The position numbers and the translations under genes were made by a program. Positions 8,967-18,270 of a stretch of 64,000 nucleotides of DNA are shown here, in pieces. Every line of letters begins with the position of its first letter. Position 1 is the first letter of the stretch. The notes beneath the pieces are model-generated. The model saw nothing but the letters and a program-made list of their open reading frames with translations, was not told where the DNA came from and made no database searches. The stretch is from CAIODY01 sp046051225 (lineage in GTDB: Bacteria > Bacteroidota > Bacteroidia > Chitinophagales > CAIODY01), in NCBI GenBank assembly GCA_046051225.1, contig JBJOOR010000017.1:9131-73130 (forward strand), given 5' to 3'.

Positions 8967-10073
8967 TTAAATTTTCGAACTTTTATTTTGTAATATTAAA
9001 TCAGCAATTACACAAGCTGTTAAAGCTTCAACAATAGGCACAGCCCTTGGTACAGCACATGGGTCGTGTCTGCCTTCGGCTTTTATTTTTACTATATTTC
9101 CTTTTTTATCAATACTTTTTTGTTCGGTAAAAAGGGTTGATAAAGGCTTAAAAGCCAAATTAAAATATATTGGCATCGAGTTGCTAATGCCACCCAATAA
9201 GCCACCACTATTATTAGTTCTAGTTGATACTTTCTTTTTCGATGAAATAAAAATATCATTATAAGCTGTTCCATTCATTGCCGCTGATTCAAATCCTTTG
9301 CCTAATTCAAAACCTTTAGTTGCATTTATATTTAATAATGCATGCGCTAACTCGGCTTGAAATTTTCCAAAAACGGGTTCGCCTAATCCAATTGGTAAAC
9401 CATACACAACAGTTTGAATGCAGCCTCCAACCGTATCGCCTTGTTTTTTTATTTTTTCTAATAAAGAAATCATGTTGTTAGCAATCAATTCATTTGGGCA
9501 GCGAACGATGCTTTTTTCTATCGCTTTTTCTAAATTAATAATTTTTTTTGAAGAAATATTTCCATTCAAAAACGAATCAGCAATTTCAAATTTGCAATCT
9601 GCAATCTGATTTACCCACGAAACAATTTTGATATTATGTAATGCTAAAAATTGTTTAGCAATAGCGCCTGCCGCCACCCAACCTGCAGTAATACGAGCAC
9701 TGCTGCGTCCACCACCTCTAACATCTCTTATGTCATATTTTTTATCGTAAGTAAAATCAGCATGACCAGGGCGATAAGTATTTTTCAACCATTCATAATC
9801 ATTAGGTTTTGCATCTTTATTTTTGATAAGAAGAGTAATTGGTGAACCTAATGTTGTGTTATTTATTACACCCGAAATTATTTCAAATTCATCCGTTTCA
9901 TTTCGTGAAGTAGTGATGCTTGATTGCCCAGGTTTGCGCCTATTTAATTCATGTTGAATTTTTTTAAAATCTAATTTTAAATTTGCTGGGCAGCCATCAA
10001 CTACAGCACCAATAGCTACTCCATGCGATTCGCCAAAACTTGTAATCTTAAAAATATTGCCTAATGTATTCAC
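8967..10073 (-). CDS. aroC: Chorismate synthase
   Basis: Last step of the shikimate pathway: EPSP to chorismate with reduced FMN, in the cytoplasm. The 368-residue protein has the usual landmarks NIFKITSFGESHG (N-terminus), RPGHADFTYDKKY, RDVRGGGRSSARIT with the basic FMN/substrate residues, NSGGLLGGISN and the final RHDPC. The alignment of the start with the family puts initiation at a GTG (10071-10073); no in-frame ATG gives a better start. Other aro genes are not in the window. Confidence 0.97.
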   Translation of the reverse strand: MNTLGNIFKITSFGESHGVAIGAVVDGCPANLKLDFKKIQHELNRRKPGQSSITTSRNETDEFEIISGVINNTTLGSPITLLIKNKDAKPNDYEWLKNTYRPGHADFTYDKKYDIRDVRGGGRSSARITAGWVAAGAIAKQFLALHNIKIVSWVNQIADCKFEIADSFLNGNISSKKIINLEKAIEKSIVRCPNELIANNMISLLEKIKKQGDTVGGCIQTVVYGLPIGLGEPVFGKFQAELAHALLNINATKGFELGKGFESAAMNGTAYNDIFISSKKKVSTRTNNSGGLLGGISNSMPIYFNLAFKPLSTLFTEQKSIDKKGNIVKIKAEGRHDPCAVPRAVPIVEALTACVIADLILQNKSSKI

Positions 10074-10135
10074 ATTAATAATTGATTGATGATAAACGAA
10101 GTTAGATATTTTGAATTGAAAACTGGAATAAACTA

Positions 10136-10816
10136 TTAGCTAACTAATTGCTCAAAAAAGCCACCCATCTTTTTTGATTTATCTATAAAATGGATTTCAT
10201 AAATCCAATATCGGGCATTGCCTAAAATATCTTTATCTGAAATTTTTGTATGATTATCTTGATGAAAATAATTTATCATTTCATCACCCAATATATTTTC
10301 ATGAGGAAAATTTCCAATTAAATGTCCGCAATGTACGTTTCCAAATTCCCAACCCATTTTTTCGGCTAACTGTTTTGTAAAGGTGTGAAAATCAGCACAG
10401 GTAATAGTTTGGCAGTGTTCATCAAAATATTTTTTACCTAAATGCCAAGCTTCTTCAACATCATTTTTCAACTTCAATTTTGCAGCATCATTTCCAATTA
10501 CATAAGTTCTTCCTAAATCAGCCTCCCATTCTTCCACCACAGGTCCGAAATCAAAAAACAAAATATCATCGTCTTGAATCAGTAAATCGGTAGGATTTTC
10601 TTTGTAAGGAAACAATGTATTTGCGCCACTTCTAACAATACGTTTGTGCCAAAATTTTTGAATACCAAATAACTCATCTGCCAAATGAAATAATTTAATA
10701 TTCAATTCGCTTTCCATTTGCCCTGCTATAAAATAATTTCTTCTTTCAGCTTCGTTGAATATTTCGATAGCTTTTTGCTCGGCTTCTAAAAGCTTACCCA
10801 ATGCATATTTCCGCAT
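10136..10816 (-). CDS. M24 family metallopeptidase
   Basis: Pita-bread-fold peptidase (methionine aminopeptidase/prolidase superfamily), 226 residues, with only the catalytic domain and no creatinase N-domain. Metal ligands can be placed at Asp89 (FFDFGP), Asp100 (EEWEADLGRT), His165 (HCGHLIG), Glu207 (YWIYEIHF) and Glu222 (FFEQLVS). Likely cleaves Xaa-Pro or related peptides; some relatives are non-peptidase. It follows the chitinase gene by 9 bp, suggesting co-transcription. Confidence 0.87.
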   Translation of the reverse strand: MRKYALGKLLEAEQKAIEIFNEAERRNYFIAGQMESELNIKLFHLADELFGIQKFWHKRIVRSGANTLFPYKENPTDLLIQDDDILFFDFGPVVEEWEADLGRTYVIGNDAAKLKLKNDVEEAWHLGKKYFDEHCQTITCADFHTFTKQLAEKMGWEFGNVHCGHLIGNFPHENILGDEMINYFHQDNHTKISDKDILGNARYWIYEIHFIDKSKKMGGFFEQLVS

Positions 10817-10825
10817 AATGTGTTA

Positions 10826-11929
10826 TTATTTAGTATACTTTTTGAGTTCAGTATCAATGCAATTTAGTAATCCATTATGAAACTTATCATCATATAATTG
10901 CCAAAACATTATACCACCCAATTGTTTTTGTAATGCATATTTTACTTTCAATTGTACTGATTGTTCATTATCAAAAGTAAAAAATAATTTTCGGCTTTTG
11001 TTAATAGCATAAGGCGCTTGTGCGATAGAATCCCAATACATTTCAAAACCATTTGAAGGGTTGATAATACTATCTTTAATAAGTTTGTAGCTAACAGATT
11101 TATAAAATGAACCTGATTGATATAGCCCATTATTGGTTGTATTTTTAAGATGAAAATACCTACCATAAAATGCAGAACCAATTACAATTTTAAAAGATGG
11201 AATGCCATTATTCATCATCATTTCCACAGCATGATTGGTAGATTCAGTTTGTTGTGATGTTGAATAAAGTGTCGTATGATGCCCAGTTGAAGTGCTGTAA
11301 CCATGTATTAAATCGTAACTCATTACATTAATAAAATCAACATATTTATTTATTTCTTCCCACTCAATTGATGAATCGATATAAGCAGTAAAACCACCAG
11401 CAGCAAAACTTATTTCAAAATTTTTGCCCATCGTTTTTCTTATTTCTTTTAGCAATAAAGTAAAATTGTGTTTATCAGCTTTTCTATAGGTATGGCTAGG
11501 AAATCCTTTAATGGCAGGGTATTCCCAATCTAAATCTATTCCATCTGTTTTAAAATAACGGGTAATTTTTTGTAATGATGTTGCAAAATCTTTTCGGCCT
11601 TGTATGGTATTAAATACATCCGAACAAGTTGCACAGCCACTCCAACCACCCAACGAAAGCATTACTTTTAAATTTGAATTTCTGCGTTTTAATTCAACCA
11701 TTTGTTTAATGGTTGCAGAATCAATTTTTGTGCGAATAGCAAATTTATTTTTTTCTAAATGCCCAAACGAAAAAATAAGATGTGTTAGTTTTTCTATTTC
11801 AAAACTATCAACAGGAATACCAACGCCACAATAATAACCCACCACACGAAATGGTTTTGTAGGCTTGCTTTGTGCTGCTGTTGTTTGAAATATAAATGCT
11901 ACAAATAAAATAAAATATGGTTTTATCAC
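10826..11929 (-). CDS. GH18 family chitinase-like glycosyl hydrolase
   Basis: Exported 367-residue hydrolase with signal peptide MIKPYFILFVAFIFQTTAAQ. The GH18 catalytic motif DGIDLDWE is at 129-136, with Glu136 as proton donor; LSLGGWSG (about 91-98), FINVMSYDL and GGIMFWQLYDD are the other TIM-barrel landmarks. It probably cleaves beta-1,4-GlcNAc linkages in chitin or peptidoglycan-derived glycans. No chitin-binding domain and no T9SS sorting domain, so it may stay periplasmic. The start appears to be GTG (11927-11929). The M24 peptidase gene follows 9 bp later. Confidence 0.93.
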   Translation of the reverse strand: MIKPYFILFVAFIFQTTAAQSKPTKPFRVVGYYCGVGIPVDSFEIEKLTHLIFSFGHLEKNKFAIRTKIDSATIKQMVELKRRNSNLKVMLSLGGWSGCATCSDVFNTIQGRKDFATSLQKITRYFKTDGIDLDWEYPAIKGFPSHTYRKADKHNFTLLLKEIRKTMGKNFEISFAAGGFTAYIDSSIEWEEINKYVDFINVMSYDLIHGYSTSTGHHTTLYSTSQQTESTNHAVEMMMNNGIPSFKIVIGSAFYGRYFHLKNTTNNGLYQSGSFYKSVSYKLIKDSIINPSNGFEMYWDSIAQAPYAINKSRKLFFTFDNEQSVQLKVKYALQKQLGGIMFWQLYDDKFHNGLLNCIDTELKKYTK

Positions 11930-11968
11930 GATACAATATTAACGAAGAAAAGTTTGTTGAGCTAGGTA

Positions 11969-11976
11969 CAAAACTA
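11969..11976 (-). promoter_or_regulatory. -7 box for the chitinase gene
   Basis: On the minus strand TAGTTTTG fits TAnnTTTG, about 40 bp before the chitinase start. It lies in the 57-bp gap between the polyprenyl synthase stop and the chitinase gene. Confidence 0.4.
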
Positions 11977-11986
11977 TTATAAAAAT

Positions 11987-12958
11987 TTATTTTTCTCTTT
12001 CGATAGTATAAGCTATTAAATCTTCTAAACCCTTTCTGTACTTGCTTTCAGGCATTTCGCTTAGCAATGAAATAGATTTATTAAAATAATCATTCATCTT
12101 GTTTTTGGTGTATTCAATACCACCTGTTTTTACCACAATTTCAATCAATTCATTTACCGATTTTTTATCTTCATTTTTATTTTTTACAATGTTTATCAAT
12201 TTGCGTTTGGTATTCGAATCTACATTTTGCAAAGTATAAATCAGGGGCAATGTCATCTTTTTTTCTTTGATATCAATGTGTGTAGGCTTACCCACATCAG
12301 CGTCGTTATAATCAAATAAATCATCTTTTATCTGAAATGCAATACCAGCTGTTTCGCCAATTAATCGCATTTTTTCAATTGTATTTTTATCAGCTGCTAC
12401 AGATGCAGCGCCTACCGAACAAGCTGAAGCTATTAACGATGCTGTTTTTGCGGTGATGATTTGGAAATAAATATCCTCTGTAATATCTAGTTTTCGAGCT
12501 TTTTCTATTTGTAACAATTCTCCTTCGCTCATTACTTTTACAGCAGTACTTACTATTTTCAGTAATTCAAAATCTTCATTTTCTACGCTTAATAATAAAC
12601 CACGGCTTAATAAATAATCGCCAACTAATACCGCTATTTTATTTTTCCATAATGCATTTATGCTAAAAAAACCACGGCGCTTATAAGCATCATCTACCAC
12701 ATCATCATGCACCAATGTGGCGGTATGCAGCAATTCAATGAGCGAAGCACCACGATAAGTTTTTTCAGAAATTTTGCCACACATACCAGCCGCTAGCATT
12801 ACATACATTGGGCGCATTTGTTTGCCTTTGCGCTTTACAATGTATTTCATAATAATATCAAGCAGTGATACTTTGCTCTTTATAGATTGTTCAAATATGA
12901 TTTCAAATTCATTTATTTCTGATTGAACTATTGATTGTATTTGAGAGATAGAAGCCAA
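11987..12958 (-). CDS. Polyprenyl diphosphate synthase
   Basis: Trans-isoprenyl diphosphate synthase of 323 residues that builds a long-chain prenyl diphosphate for quinone side chains. The first aspartate-rich motif is HDDVVDDA (Asp85, 86, 89, 90) and the second IKDDLFDY (Asp212, 213, 216); GKQMRP at the N-terminal side and the paired RRG after the first motif are typical. Length and context resemble octaprenyl-type synthases (IspB group), but chain length is not readable from sequence. The start appears to be a TTG. It lies 21 bp after the flippase gene on the same strand. Confidence 0.94.
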   Translation of the reverse strand: MASISQIQSIVQSEINEFEIIFEQSIKSKVSLLDIIMKYIVKRKGKQMRPMYVMLAAGMCGKISEKTYRGASLIELLHTATLVHDDVVDDAYKRRGFFSINALWKNKIAVLVGDYLLSRGLLLSVENEDFELLKIVSTAVKVMSEGELLQIEKARKLDITEDIYFQIITAKTASLIASACSVGAASVAADKNTIEKMRLIGETAGIAFQIKDDLFDYNDADVGKPTHIDIKEKKMTLPLIYTLQNVDSNTKRKLINIVKNKNEDKKSVNELIEIVVKTGGIEYTKNKMNDYFNKSISLLSEMPESKYRKGLEDLIAYTIEREK

Positions 12959-12979
12959 TGATGATAGGGGTTTGTAAGC

Positions 12980-14464
12980 TTAATTTTTACGAATGAATGA
13001 AATTGATTTAAAAATTATTTCGTTTATTTCAGGCGAAATTTTTAATGTGGTTAAAGATATAACAAATACAATTGTAGCTACGCAGCTTTTACAAAAAATA
13101 GTTACAAATGGATTTTGAAACGATGGAATATAATAAGCAGCTATGCCTGCCAATAATGCTAATAATAATGCTACAACACTTTTAAATGTAAAAGGTTGAA
13201 ATTTTAATTTATACCACACAAATAAATATTTGATGATATTGAAAAAAACAACGGTAAGCATGCCTGCTATTGCTGCGCCAATAATTCCATTGCCAGGAAT
13301 TAAAAAATAATTGGCAGCAATTGTAAATACTAACAATGCTAAGATTAAATAAAAATTAAAGCGATAGTATTTTGATGTTTGAATTATTTCGCCATTAATA
13401 CTTGTTGCCATATCAATCAATCGGGCTATGCATAATAAAATAACTACCCATTTTGCCGCAGCATATTCAGGTGGTAACAGCTTAAGAAAACTATCAATAT
13501 TTATGATGATAAGCATTACTAAAAAACCACCAGCAATGATTAATTGAAGTGATGATTTTTTATACAATTCATCAATTTTTTGCATTTCGTTTTTCTTCCA
13601 ATGTTCGGATAAAAGCGATAATAAAATTTGAGTCATACTGCGCTGTGGCACTTGCACCACAGTGCAAATAAATACAGCTAATCTAAAAATACCTGTATCG
13701 GCTAAACCTACATATTTTGCTATCATCAAGCTATCAATATTGCTTGCCAAAGCCCATGCAGCACCACTTAACACATTTATTAAACCATAAAATAATACTT
13801 CTTTTTTTTGTGCAATGCTGTTAATTTCGGTTGAATTGCTCCAAGCAAACCATGATTTTTTATAACTGTAAATTAATAATACTAAAAATAAAATTGCCCA
13901 TACCAATACAAATCCTACTACAAAAGAATGGAAGCTAAAAACATTTAAAATGAATAGTAAAAGGCAACAAATAGTTAATATACGAAGCAAAACTTCACGG
14001 GTAAAATTAGTGAACACAATATCCATTTGCGACCTTACTAATGCTTCTAAAAAATTATAACAAGTTACAAAAATAGTAAGTGGCAATATCCACCAATAAT
14101 ACTGTATAAACAATGGTGAATGTTGCGAATAATGTTTTGCAAAAAATGGTTTAAACACAATGTAGGCAATAGAAACGGTAATTAATCCTACCACCATCAT
14201 ACGTAATAAATATTGCAAAAATCGGGGTTGATGGGTGGTATCATTTTTAAAATGAGAAGCAAAATAAAAGGCTGCATTGCCTGTGCCCAACATCGAAAAA
14301 TTAGATAGAATACTTGCCAACGGAAGCATTACACCCATTGTTAAACCCAACTGTTCGGCAGATAAATAATGAGGATACAAAATAAGTGTAGATACCACAC
14401 CAAGCCCAACGCCTATGTAGCTATAAATTGCAGCACCTATACTTTGTTTGATTACTATTCCCAT
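12980..14464 (-). CDS. Oligosaccharide flippase family (Wzx-like) membrane protein
   Basis: A 494-residue protein with about 12-14 hydrophobic segments, in the MATE-like polysaccharide transporter superfamily (MviN/Wzx). Such proteins flip undecaprenyl-linked sugars or related lipids across the inner membrane. N-terminal segment IKQSIGAAIYSYIGVGLGVV with the following YLSAEQLGL is typical. No glycosyltransferase cluster is adjacent, so the substrate is unknown. A -7 box ends only 8 bp before the ATG. Confidence 0.88.
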   Translation of the reverse strand: MGIVIKQSIGAAIYSYIGVGLGVVSTLILYPHYLSAEQLGLTMGVMLPLASILSNFSMLGTGNAAFYFASHFKNDTTHQPRFLQYLLRMMVVGLITVSIAYIVFKPFFAKHYSQHSPLFIQYYWWILPLTIFVTCYNFLEALVRSQMDIVFTNFTREVLLRILTICCLLLFILNVFSFHSFVVGFVLVWAILFLVLLIYSYKKSWFAWSNSTEINSIAQKKEVLFYGLINVLSGAAWALASNIDSLMIAKYVGLADTGIFRLAVFICTVVQVPQRSMTQILLSLLSEHWKKNEMQKIDELYKKSSLQLIIAGGFLVMLIIINIDSFLKLLPPEYAAAKWVVILLCIARLIDMATSINGEIIQTSKYYRFNFYLILALLVFTIAANYFLIPGNGIIGAAIAGMLTVVFFNIIKYLFVWYKLKFQPFTFKSVVALLLALLAGIAAYYIPSFQNPFVTIFCKSCVATIVFVISLTTLKISPEINEIIFKSISFIRKN

Positions 14465-14472
14465 GAAGCAAA

Positions 14473-14480
14473 CAAAGGTA
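14473..14480 (-). promoter_or_regulatory. -7 box for the flippase gene (very short leader)
   Basis: TACCTTTG on the minus strand is a perfect consensus and ends 8 bp before the ATG at 14464, so transcription would start at or next to the initiation codon. Confidence 0.5.
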
Positions 14481-14535
14481 ATATTGTTTAGTTTATGCTA
14501 TCTATTATCTTTTTATCTTTCAGCAAAAAAAATAT

Positions 14536-14814
14536 ATGAATTATATTGATTTAATAATTGGTGCTACATTAATGAATGCCATGCCACATTATGTTTTGGG
14601 TGTTTGGAAAGGCAAAATGGTAAGCGGATTTGGTGTGGGGAATACAAAAAATATAGCATGGGGTATTTGCAATTTTTTGGTTTCAATTGGTTTGTTTGTA
14701 TACAAATATGGCTTTAATGGTTTAGTTGAAAACCAATTATATATGGGGGCATTGTTTATTTTAATTACATTTTTTTTCACATCTTATTTTTGGTATCGTT
14801 TTTTTAACAAATAG
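14536..14814 (+). CDS. Small integral membrane protein, unknown function
   Basis: A 92-residue protein with three predicted transmembrane segments (about 5-18, 40-58 and 68-88) and the conserved-looking stretch NAMPHYVLGVWKGKMVSGFG. Divergent from the flippase gene, with 71 bp between the starts. No family recognised with confidence; the composition and clean start argue for a real gene. Confidence 0.6.
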   Translation: MNYIDLIIGATLMNAMPHYVLGVWKGKMVSGFGVGNTKNIAWGICNFLVSIGLFVYKYGFNGLVENQLYMGALFILITFFFTSYFWYRFFNK

Positions 14815-14858
14815 CATTAAACTAAAAATATATTTGATATACCGCAAAGTCAAGCGAT

Positions 14859-15310
14859 ATGTTTATTTTTACTTTATCTAAAAGTCATTTTATACAAAAA
14901 ATATTTTCACTGCTTTTTCTGTTTTCATTTTTTGCTTGCCAAAACAAAAATAAATTATCAAATAATTCAACACCCAAAGAACAAGCTATAACAAAAAGTC
15001 CGTCTGTGTTTGGTAAATGGGTAATGTGTTATTCGAATTTTAATGGCGGAGGTATGTCGTACAATGTTTGTCCAATAATAAAATTTAATGCATTTAATGG
15101 TGAATATATTTATCAAGCTGAAACTTTTATATATAAAGCCGATTATGCATTAAACAAACTTCAAGTTACAAACAAAACAAAAACTTCGAGTATAATTGAT
15201 GATGGAATTTATCAAATGATTTTTTCGAAAAAGGAACAGAATTAATTTTAAAAGAATTAAGAAGTGATAATAAAACTTGCGAACTATATTTGAATAAAGC
15301 TTCTGATTGA
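14859..15310 (+). pseudogene. Frameshifted small lipoprotein gene
   Basis: The upstream frame gives 128 residues with a lipoprotein-like signal ending in FSFFAC, then a compact beta-rich body (SVFGKWVMCYSNFNGGGMSYN), as in lipocalin-like lipoproteins. It stops at 15245. A different frame (-1 relative) continues without interruption from the same point as GTELILKELRSDNKTCELYLNKASD and stops at 15308-15310. The likely break is at the A run 15228-15232. This could be a genuine mutation or a base missing from the assembly. Product unknown. Confidence 0.6.
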
Positions 15311-15322
15311 TTTCAAATCGCC

Positions 15323-15802
15323 CTATTTTGTATTCCTAAAATTCCTTATTTTTTCTAATTCAATTATATCAATTAAATCTTTTGGTCGGGCTGTGGCTTC
15401 TTTACTTGCAATTAAATGATTGATATGTAAAAACGGAACGTTAATGCCATTTAATTCTGCAATTGAAGCCAAATCAAGGCATTCATCAAATGGAATATTT
15501 TCTAACCCTTTTACTTCGGTAAGTATATCTAATTCGTAACCATCAATCAACATAATACTCGACCAACCAGGCACAAAATCTAATGTTTCCAACGATTCCA
15601 TATCGGGTAAGCCATATTCATGCAAGGCAATTCTTAAGTTTTTTCTATTTTCTAAAGTATCTTTTAGCCATACATCACAATCGCCAGTATAACGCTGAAA
15701 ACCATGCAGGTTAGTAGCAAAGCCACCAATCATAATGTATTTAACCTTAAATTTATCAAGATAAAACCACATGGATAAAATATCCTCATCTAATATATCC
15801 AT
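15323..15802 (-). CDS. Nucleotidyltransferase-fold protein
   Basis: A 159-residue protein with the DNA polymerase beta-type core: IGGFATNLHGFQRYTGDCDVWL places the Gly-Gly and the Asp-x-Asp metal pair at about residues 26-46. This is the arrangement of small nucleotidyltransferases, including MNT-type antitoxins/toxins and DUF6036-like proteins. Its partner gene ends 6 bp upstream. A toxin-antitoxin or defence role is plausible but not shown. Confidence 0.75.
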   Translation of the reverse strand: MDILDEDILSMWFYLDKFKVKYIMIGGFATNLHGFQRYTGDCDVWLKDTLENRKNLRIALHEYGLPDMESLETLDFVPGWSSIMLIDGYELDILTEVKGLENIPFDECLDLASIAELNGINVPFLHINHLIASKEATARPKDLIDIIELEKIRNFRNTK

Positions 15803-15808
15803 AAAAAA

Positions 15809-16012
15809 TTAAGGCTTGTGGCTGATGCTCATTTTTTGCATTATTCGTTGAGTTTTAACTAACTTCATCAAAAACTGAAACTTTTCCATATCTGTACGCC
15901 GCAAAGCATCTTCTAATTGATGATTATCATCAATGTTTTGCTTTTGATAATTAGCAACCGATTCGGCGGCTATATTATTTTCGGGGCTGGTATGGGTATA
16001 ATCACTTTCCAT
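15809..16012 (-). CDS. Small partner protein of the nucleotidyltransferase
   Basis: A 67-residue hydrophilic protein, first in a two-gene operon, 6 bp before the nucleotidyltransferase. The C-terminal half (QLEDALRRTDMEKFQFLMKLVKTQRIM) is strongly helical. It has a good -7 box just upstream. Size and position resemble an antitoxin, but no known family is recognised. Confidence 0.55.
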   Translation of the reverse strand: MESDYTHTSPENNIAAESVANYQKQNIDDNHQLEDALRRTDMEKFQFLMKLVKTQRIMQKMSISHKP

Positions 16013-16020
16013 TTAGTATT

Positions 16021-16028
16021 CAAAATTA
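16021..16028 (-). promoter_or_regulatory. -7 box for the nucleotidyltransferase pair
   Basis: TAATTTTG on the minus strand, ending 8 bp before the ATG at 16012. Between here and the heptamer repeat at 16281 (about 250 bp) no gene is seen. Confidence 0.4.
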
Positions 16029-16280
16029 CAAATTTTATTTTTACTCAACAACTTATTAAAATTAATTTCAAAATAATTATAAGCCAATCATTAAAGCCAA
16101 TAAATGCTTAAAATGCACTGAAATAGACACTTCACAATTTATAAGTAGAAATCTCACCAAAGCATTAGTTGTGCTTTATCTATGTTGTTGATATTTTTAT
16201 GGAGTAGAAAATTTTAAAACAATTTTCTTTGCGTCCCTTTTATTTTATTGGTTTTTAGTAAAATCATTTTTTGTATTCCC

Positions 16281-16308
16281 AATAACTAATAACTAGTAAC
16301 AAATAACT
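16281..16308. repeat. Heptamer tandem repeat upstream of parE
   Basis: Four 7-bp units: AATAACT, AATAACT, AGTAACA, AATAACT. They end 10 bp before the parE ATG, so the array occupies the leader and ribosome-binding region. Confidence 0.85.
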
Positions 16309-16318
16309 TATTTAACAC

Positions 16319-18208
16319 ATGGCAAAAGAAGAAGTAATATACGATGAATCGAGCATTCGGTCGTTAGATTGGAAAGAGCATATACGCCTGCGCCCTGGTA
16401 TGTATATTGGTAAATTAGGCGATGGCAGTTCGCCTGATGATGGCATTTATATTTTATTAAAAGAAGTAATTGATAATTGTATTGATGAGCACATGATGGG
16501 CTATGGCAATAAGATTGACATTAAAATTGAAGATAAAAAAGTAAGTGTTCGTGATTATGGCAGAGGTATTCCATTGGGCAAAGTGGTAGATGTGGTAAGC
16601 AAAATAAATACGGGTGGAAAGTATGATAGTAAAGCATTTCAAAAATCTGTGGGGTTAAATGGTGTGGGTACAAAAGCCGTAAATGCATTAAGCCATTATT
16701 TTATGGTAAAATCGGTTAGAGATGGGGTGATGAAAATGGCTGAATTTGAACGTGGCGAATTAACCAAAGACCATAAAGAACAAAAAACTACCGAGCCGAA
16801 TGGCACCGAAATGAGCTATTATGCTGATGAAATGATTTTTAAAAAATTTCATTTCATTAATGAATATATCGAAAGTCAGCTTTGGAATTATTCGTATTTG
16901 AATGCAGGATTAGTAATCAATTTTAATGATAAAAAATTTGTTTCAAAAAATGGATTGCATGATTTGTTGACTAATAAATCGCAAAACATTGAATTGCGTT
17001 ATCCCATTATTCATTTAAAAGGTGAAGATATTGAAGTGGCAATTTCGCATGATGATCAATATGGCGAAGAATATTATAGTTATGTAAATGGACAATATAC
17101 CACCCAAGGAGGCACACACTTAGCGGCTTTCAGAGAAGCATTGGTAAAAACTATTCGTGATTTTTATAAAAAAGATTTTGATGCTGCGGATATTAGAGGA
17201 AGCATTTTAGCGGCTATTGCTGTTCGTGTGCAAGAACCAGTTTTTGAATCGCAAACCAAAACAAAATTAGGCTCGATAACTACTGCGCCCGAAAATGGTG
17301 TAACGATGCGGAACTTTGTAGCCGAATTTTTATCTAAGCAATTAGATAATTATTTACACAAAAATCCAACTACTGCCGATGCTTTATTAAAACGAATTTT
17401 ACAAAGCGAAAGAGAAAGAAAAGAAATAGCTGGTGTTAGAAAATTAGCCAACGAACGAGCTAAAAAAGCTAATCTTCATAACAAAAAATTACGTGATTGT
17501 AGATACCATTTTAATGATGTAGCCGAAGGAAAAAACAAAGAAGATGTAGAAACAAAAAAATTAGAAACCACCATTTTTATCACCGAAGGCGATTCGGCAA
17601 GTGGTTCTATCACAAAGTCTAGAAATGTAGAATCGCAGGCAGTTTTCAGCCTTCGTGGTAAACCTTTAAACTGTTATGGATTAACAAAAAAGATTGTTTA
17701 CGAAAATGAAGAGTTTAATCTTTTACAACATGCTTTAAATATTGAAGATGGCTTAGAAGGTTTACGTTATAATTCAGTTGTAGTAGCTACGGATGCCGAT
17801 GTGGATGGTATGCATATTCGATTATTATTGATGACATTCTTTCTTCAATTTTTTCCTGATTTGGTAAAAAATGGACATGTATATATTTTAGAAACGCCAT
17901 TATTCCGAGTACGAAATAAACAAGAAACCATTTACTGTTATAGCGATGAAGAACGAAGAAATGCAATTTCGAAATTGGGCAACAAGCCCGAGATTACAAG
18001 GTTTAAAGGATTGGGTGAAATATCGCCAGATGAGTTTGCTAACTTTATTGGTACTGAAATGAAATTGCAACCTATCATCATGAGCCCCGATATGACGATA
18101 CCAAAATTGTTGGAATATTATATGGGTAAAAATACGCCCAGCCGACAAGAAGATATTATTAGAAATTTAGTAATTGAAAAAGATTTAGCTGAAGAATTAA
18201 TAAACTAA
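16319..18208 (+). CDS. parE: DNA topoisomerase IV subunit B
   Basis: ATPase subunit of the type IIA topoisomerase that decatenates chromosomes. At 629 residues it has the GHKL ATPase domain (KEVIDNCIDE, DYGRGIPLG, VGLNGVGTKAVNALS), the transducer domain, and the TOPRIM region with TEGDSASGSI and the metal-binding ATDADVDGMHIR. The N-terminus (SIRSLDWKEHIRLRPGMYIGKLGD) is the form seen in Bacteroidota ParE rather than GyrB. parC follows after a 500-bp interruption that holds the four-helix-bundle gene. Confidence 0.93.
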   Translation: MAKEEVIYDESSIRSLDWKEHIRLRPGMYIGKLGDGSSPDDGIYILLKEVIDNCIDEHMMGYGNKIDIKIEDKKVSVRDYGRGIPLGKVVDVVSKINTGGKYDSKAFQKSVGLNGVGTKAVNALSHYFMVKSVRDGVMKMAEFERGELTKDHKEQKTTEPNGTEMSYYADEMIFKKFHFINEYIESQLWNYSYLNAGLVINFNDKKFVSKNGLHDLLTNKSQNIELRYPIIHLKGEDIEVAISHDDQYGEEYYSYVNGQYTTQGGTHLAAFREALVKTIRDFYKKDFDAADIRGSILAAIAVRVQEPVFESQTKTKLGSITTAPENGVTMRNFVAEFLSKQLDNYLHKNPTTADALLKRILQSERERKEIAGVRKLANERAKKANLHNKKLRDCRYHFNDVAEGKNKEDVETKKLETTIFITEGDSASGSITKSRNVESQAVFSLRGKPLNCYGLTKKIVYENEEFNLLQHALNIEDGLEGLRYNSVVVATDADVDGMHIRLLLMTFFLQFFPDLVKNGHVYILETPLFRVRNKQETIYCYSDEERRNAISKLGNKPEITRFKGLGEISPDEFANFIGTEMKLQPIIMSPDMTIPKLLEYYMGKNTPSRQEDIIRNLVIEKDLAEELIN

Positions 18209-18228
18209 ATATAAATTACGATTTAATA

Positions 18229-18270
18229 AATATCCAATATCCAACTTTAAATAATCAATAACCAAGTATG
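18229..18270. repeat. Left heptamer array of the cassette
   Basis: Six consecutive heptamers that all begin with AA: AATATCC, AATATCC, AACTTTA, AATAATC, AATAACC, AAGTATG. The last one contains the start codon of the four-helix-bundle gene. Confidence 0.8.

Noticed and set aside
15220..15245. Programmed -1 frameshift in the small lipoprotein gene
   Set aside because: Only five A residues follow a G, and no X-XXY-YYZ slippery heptamer or downstream stem was found.
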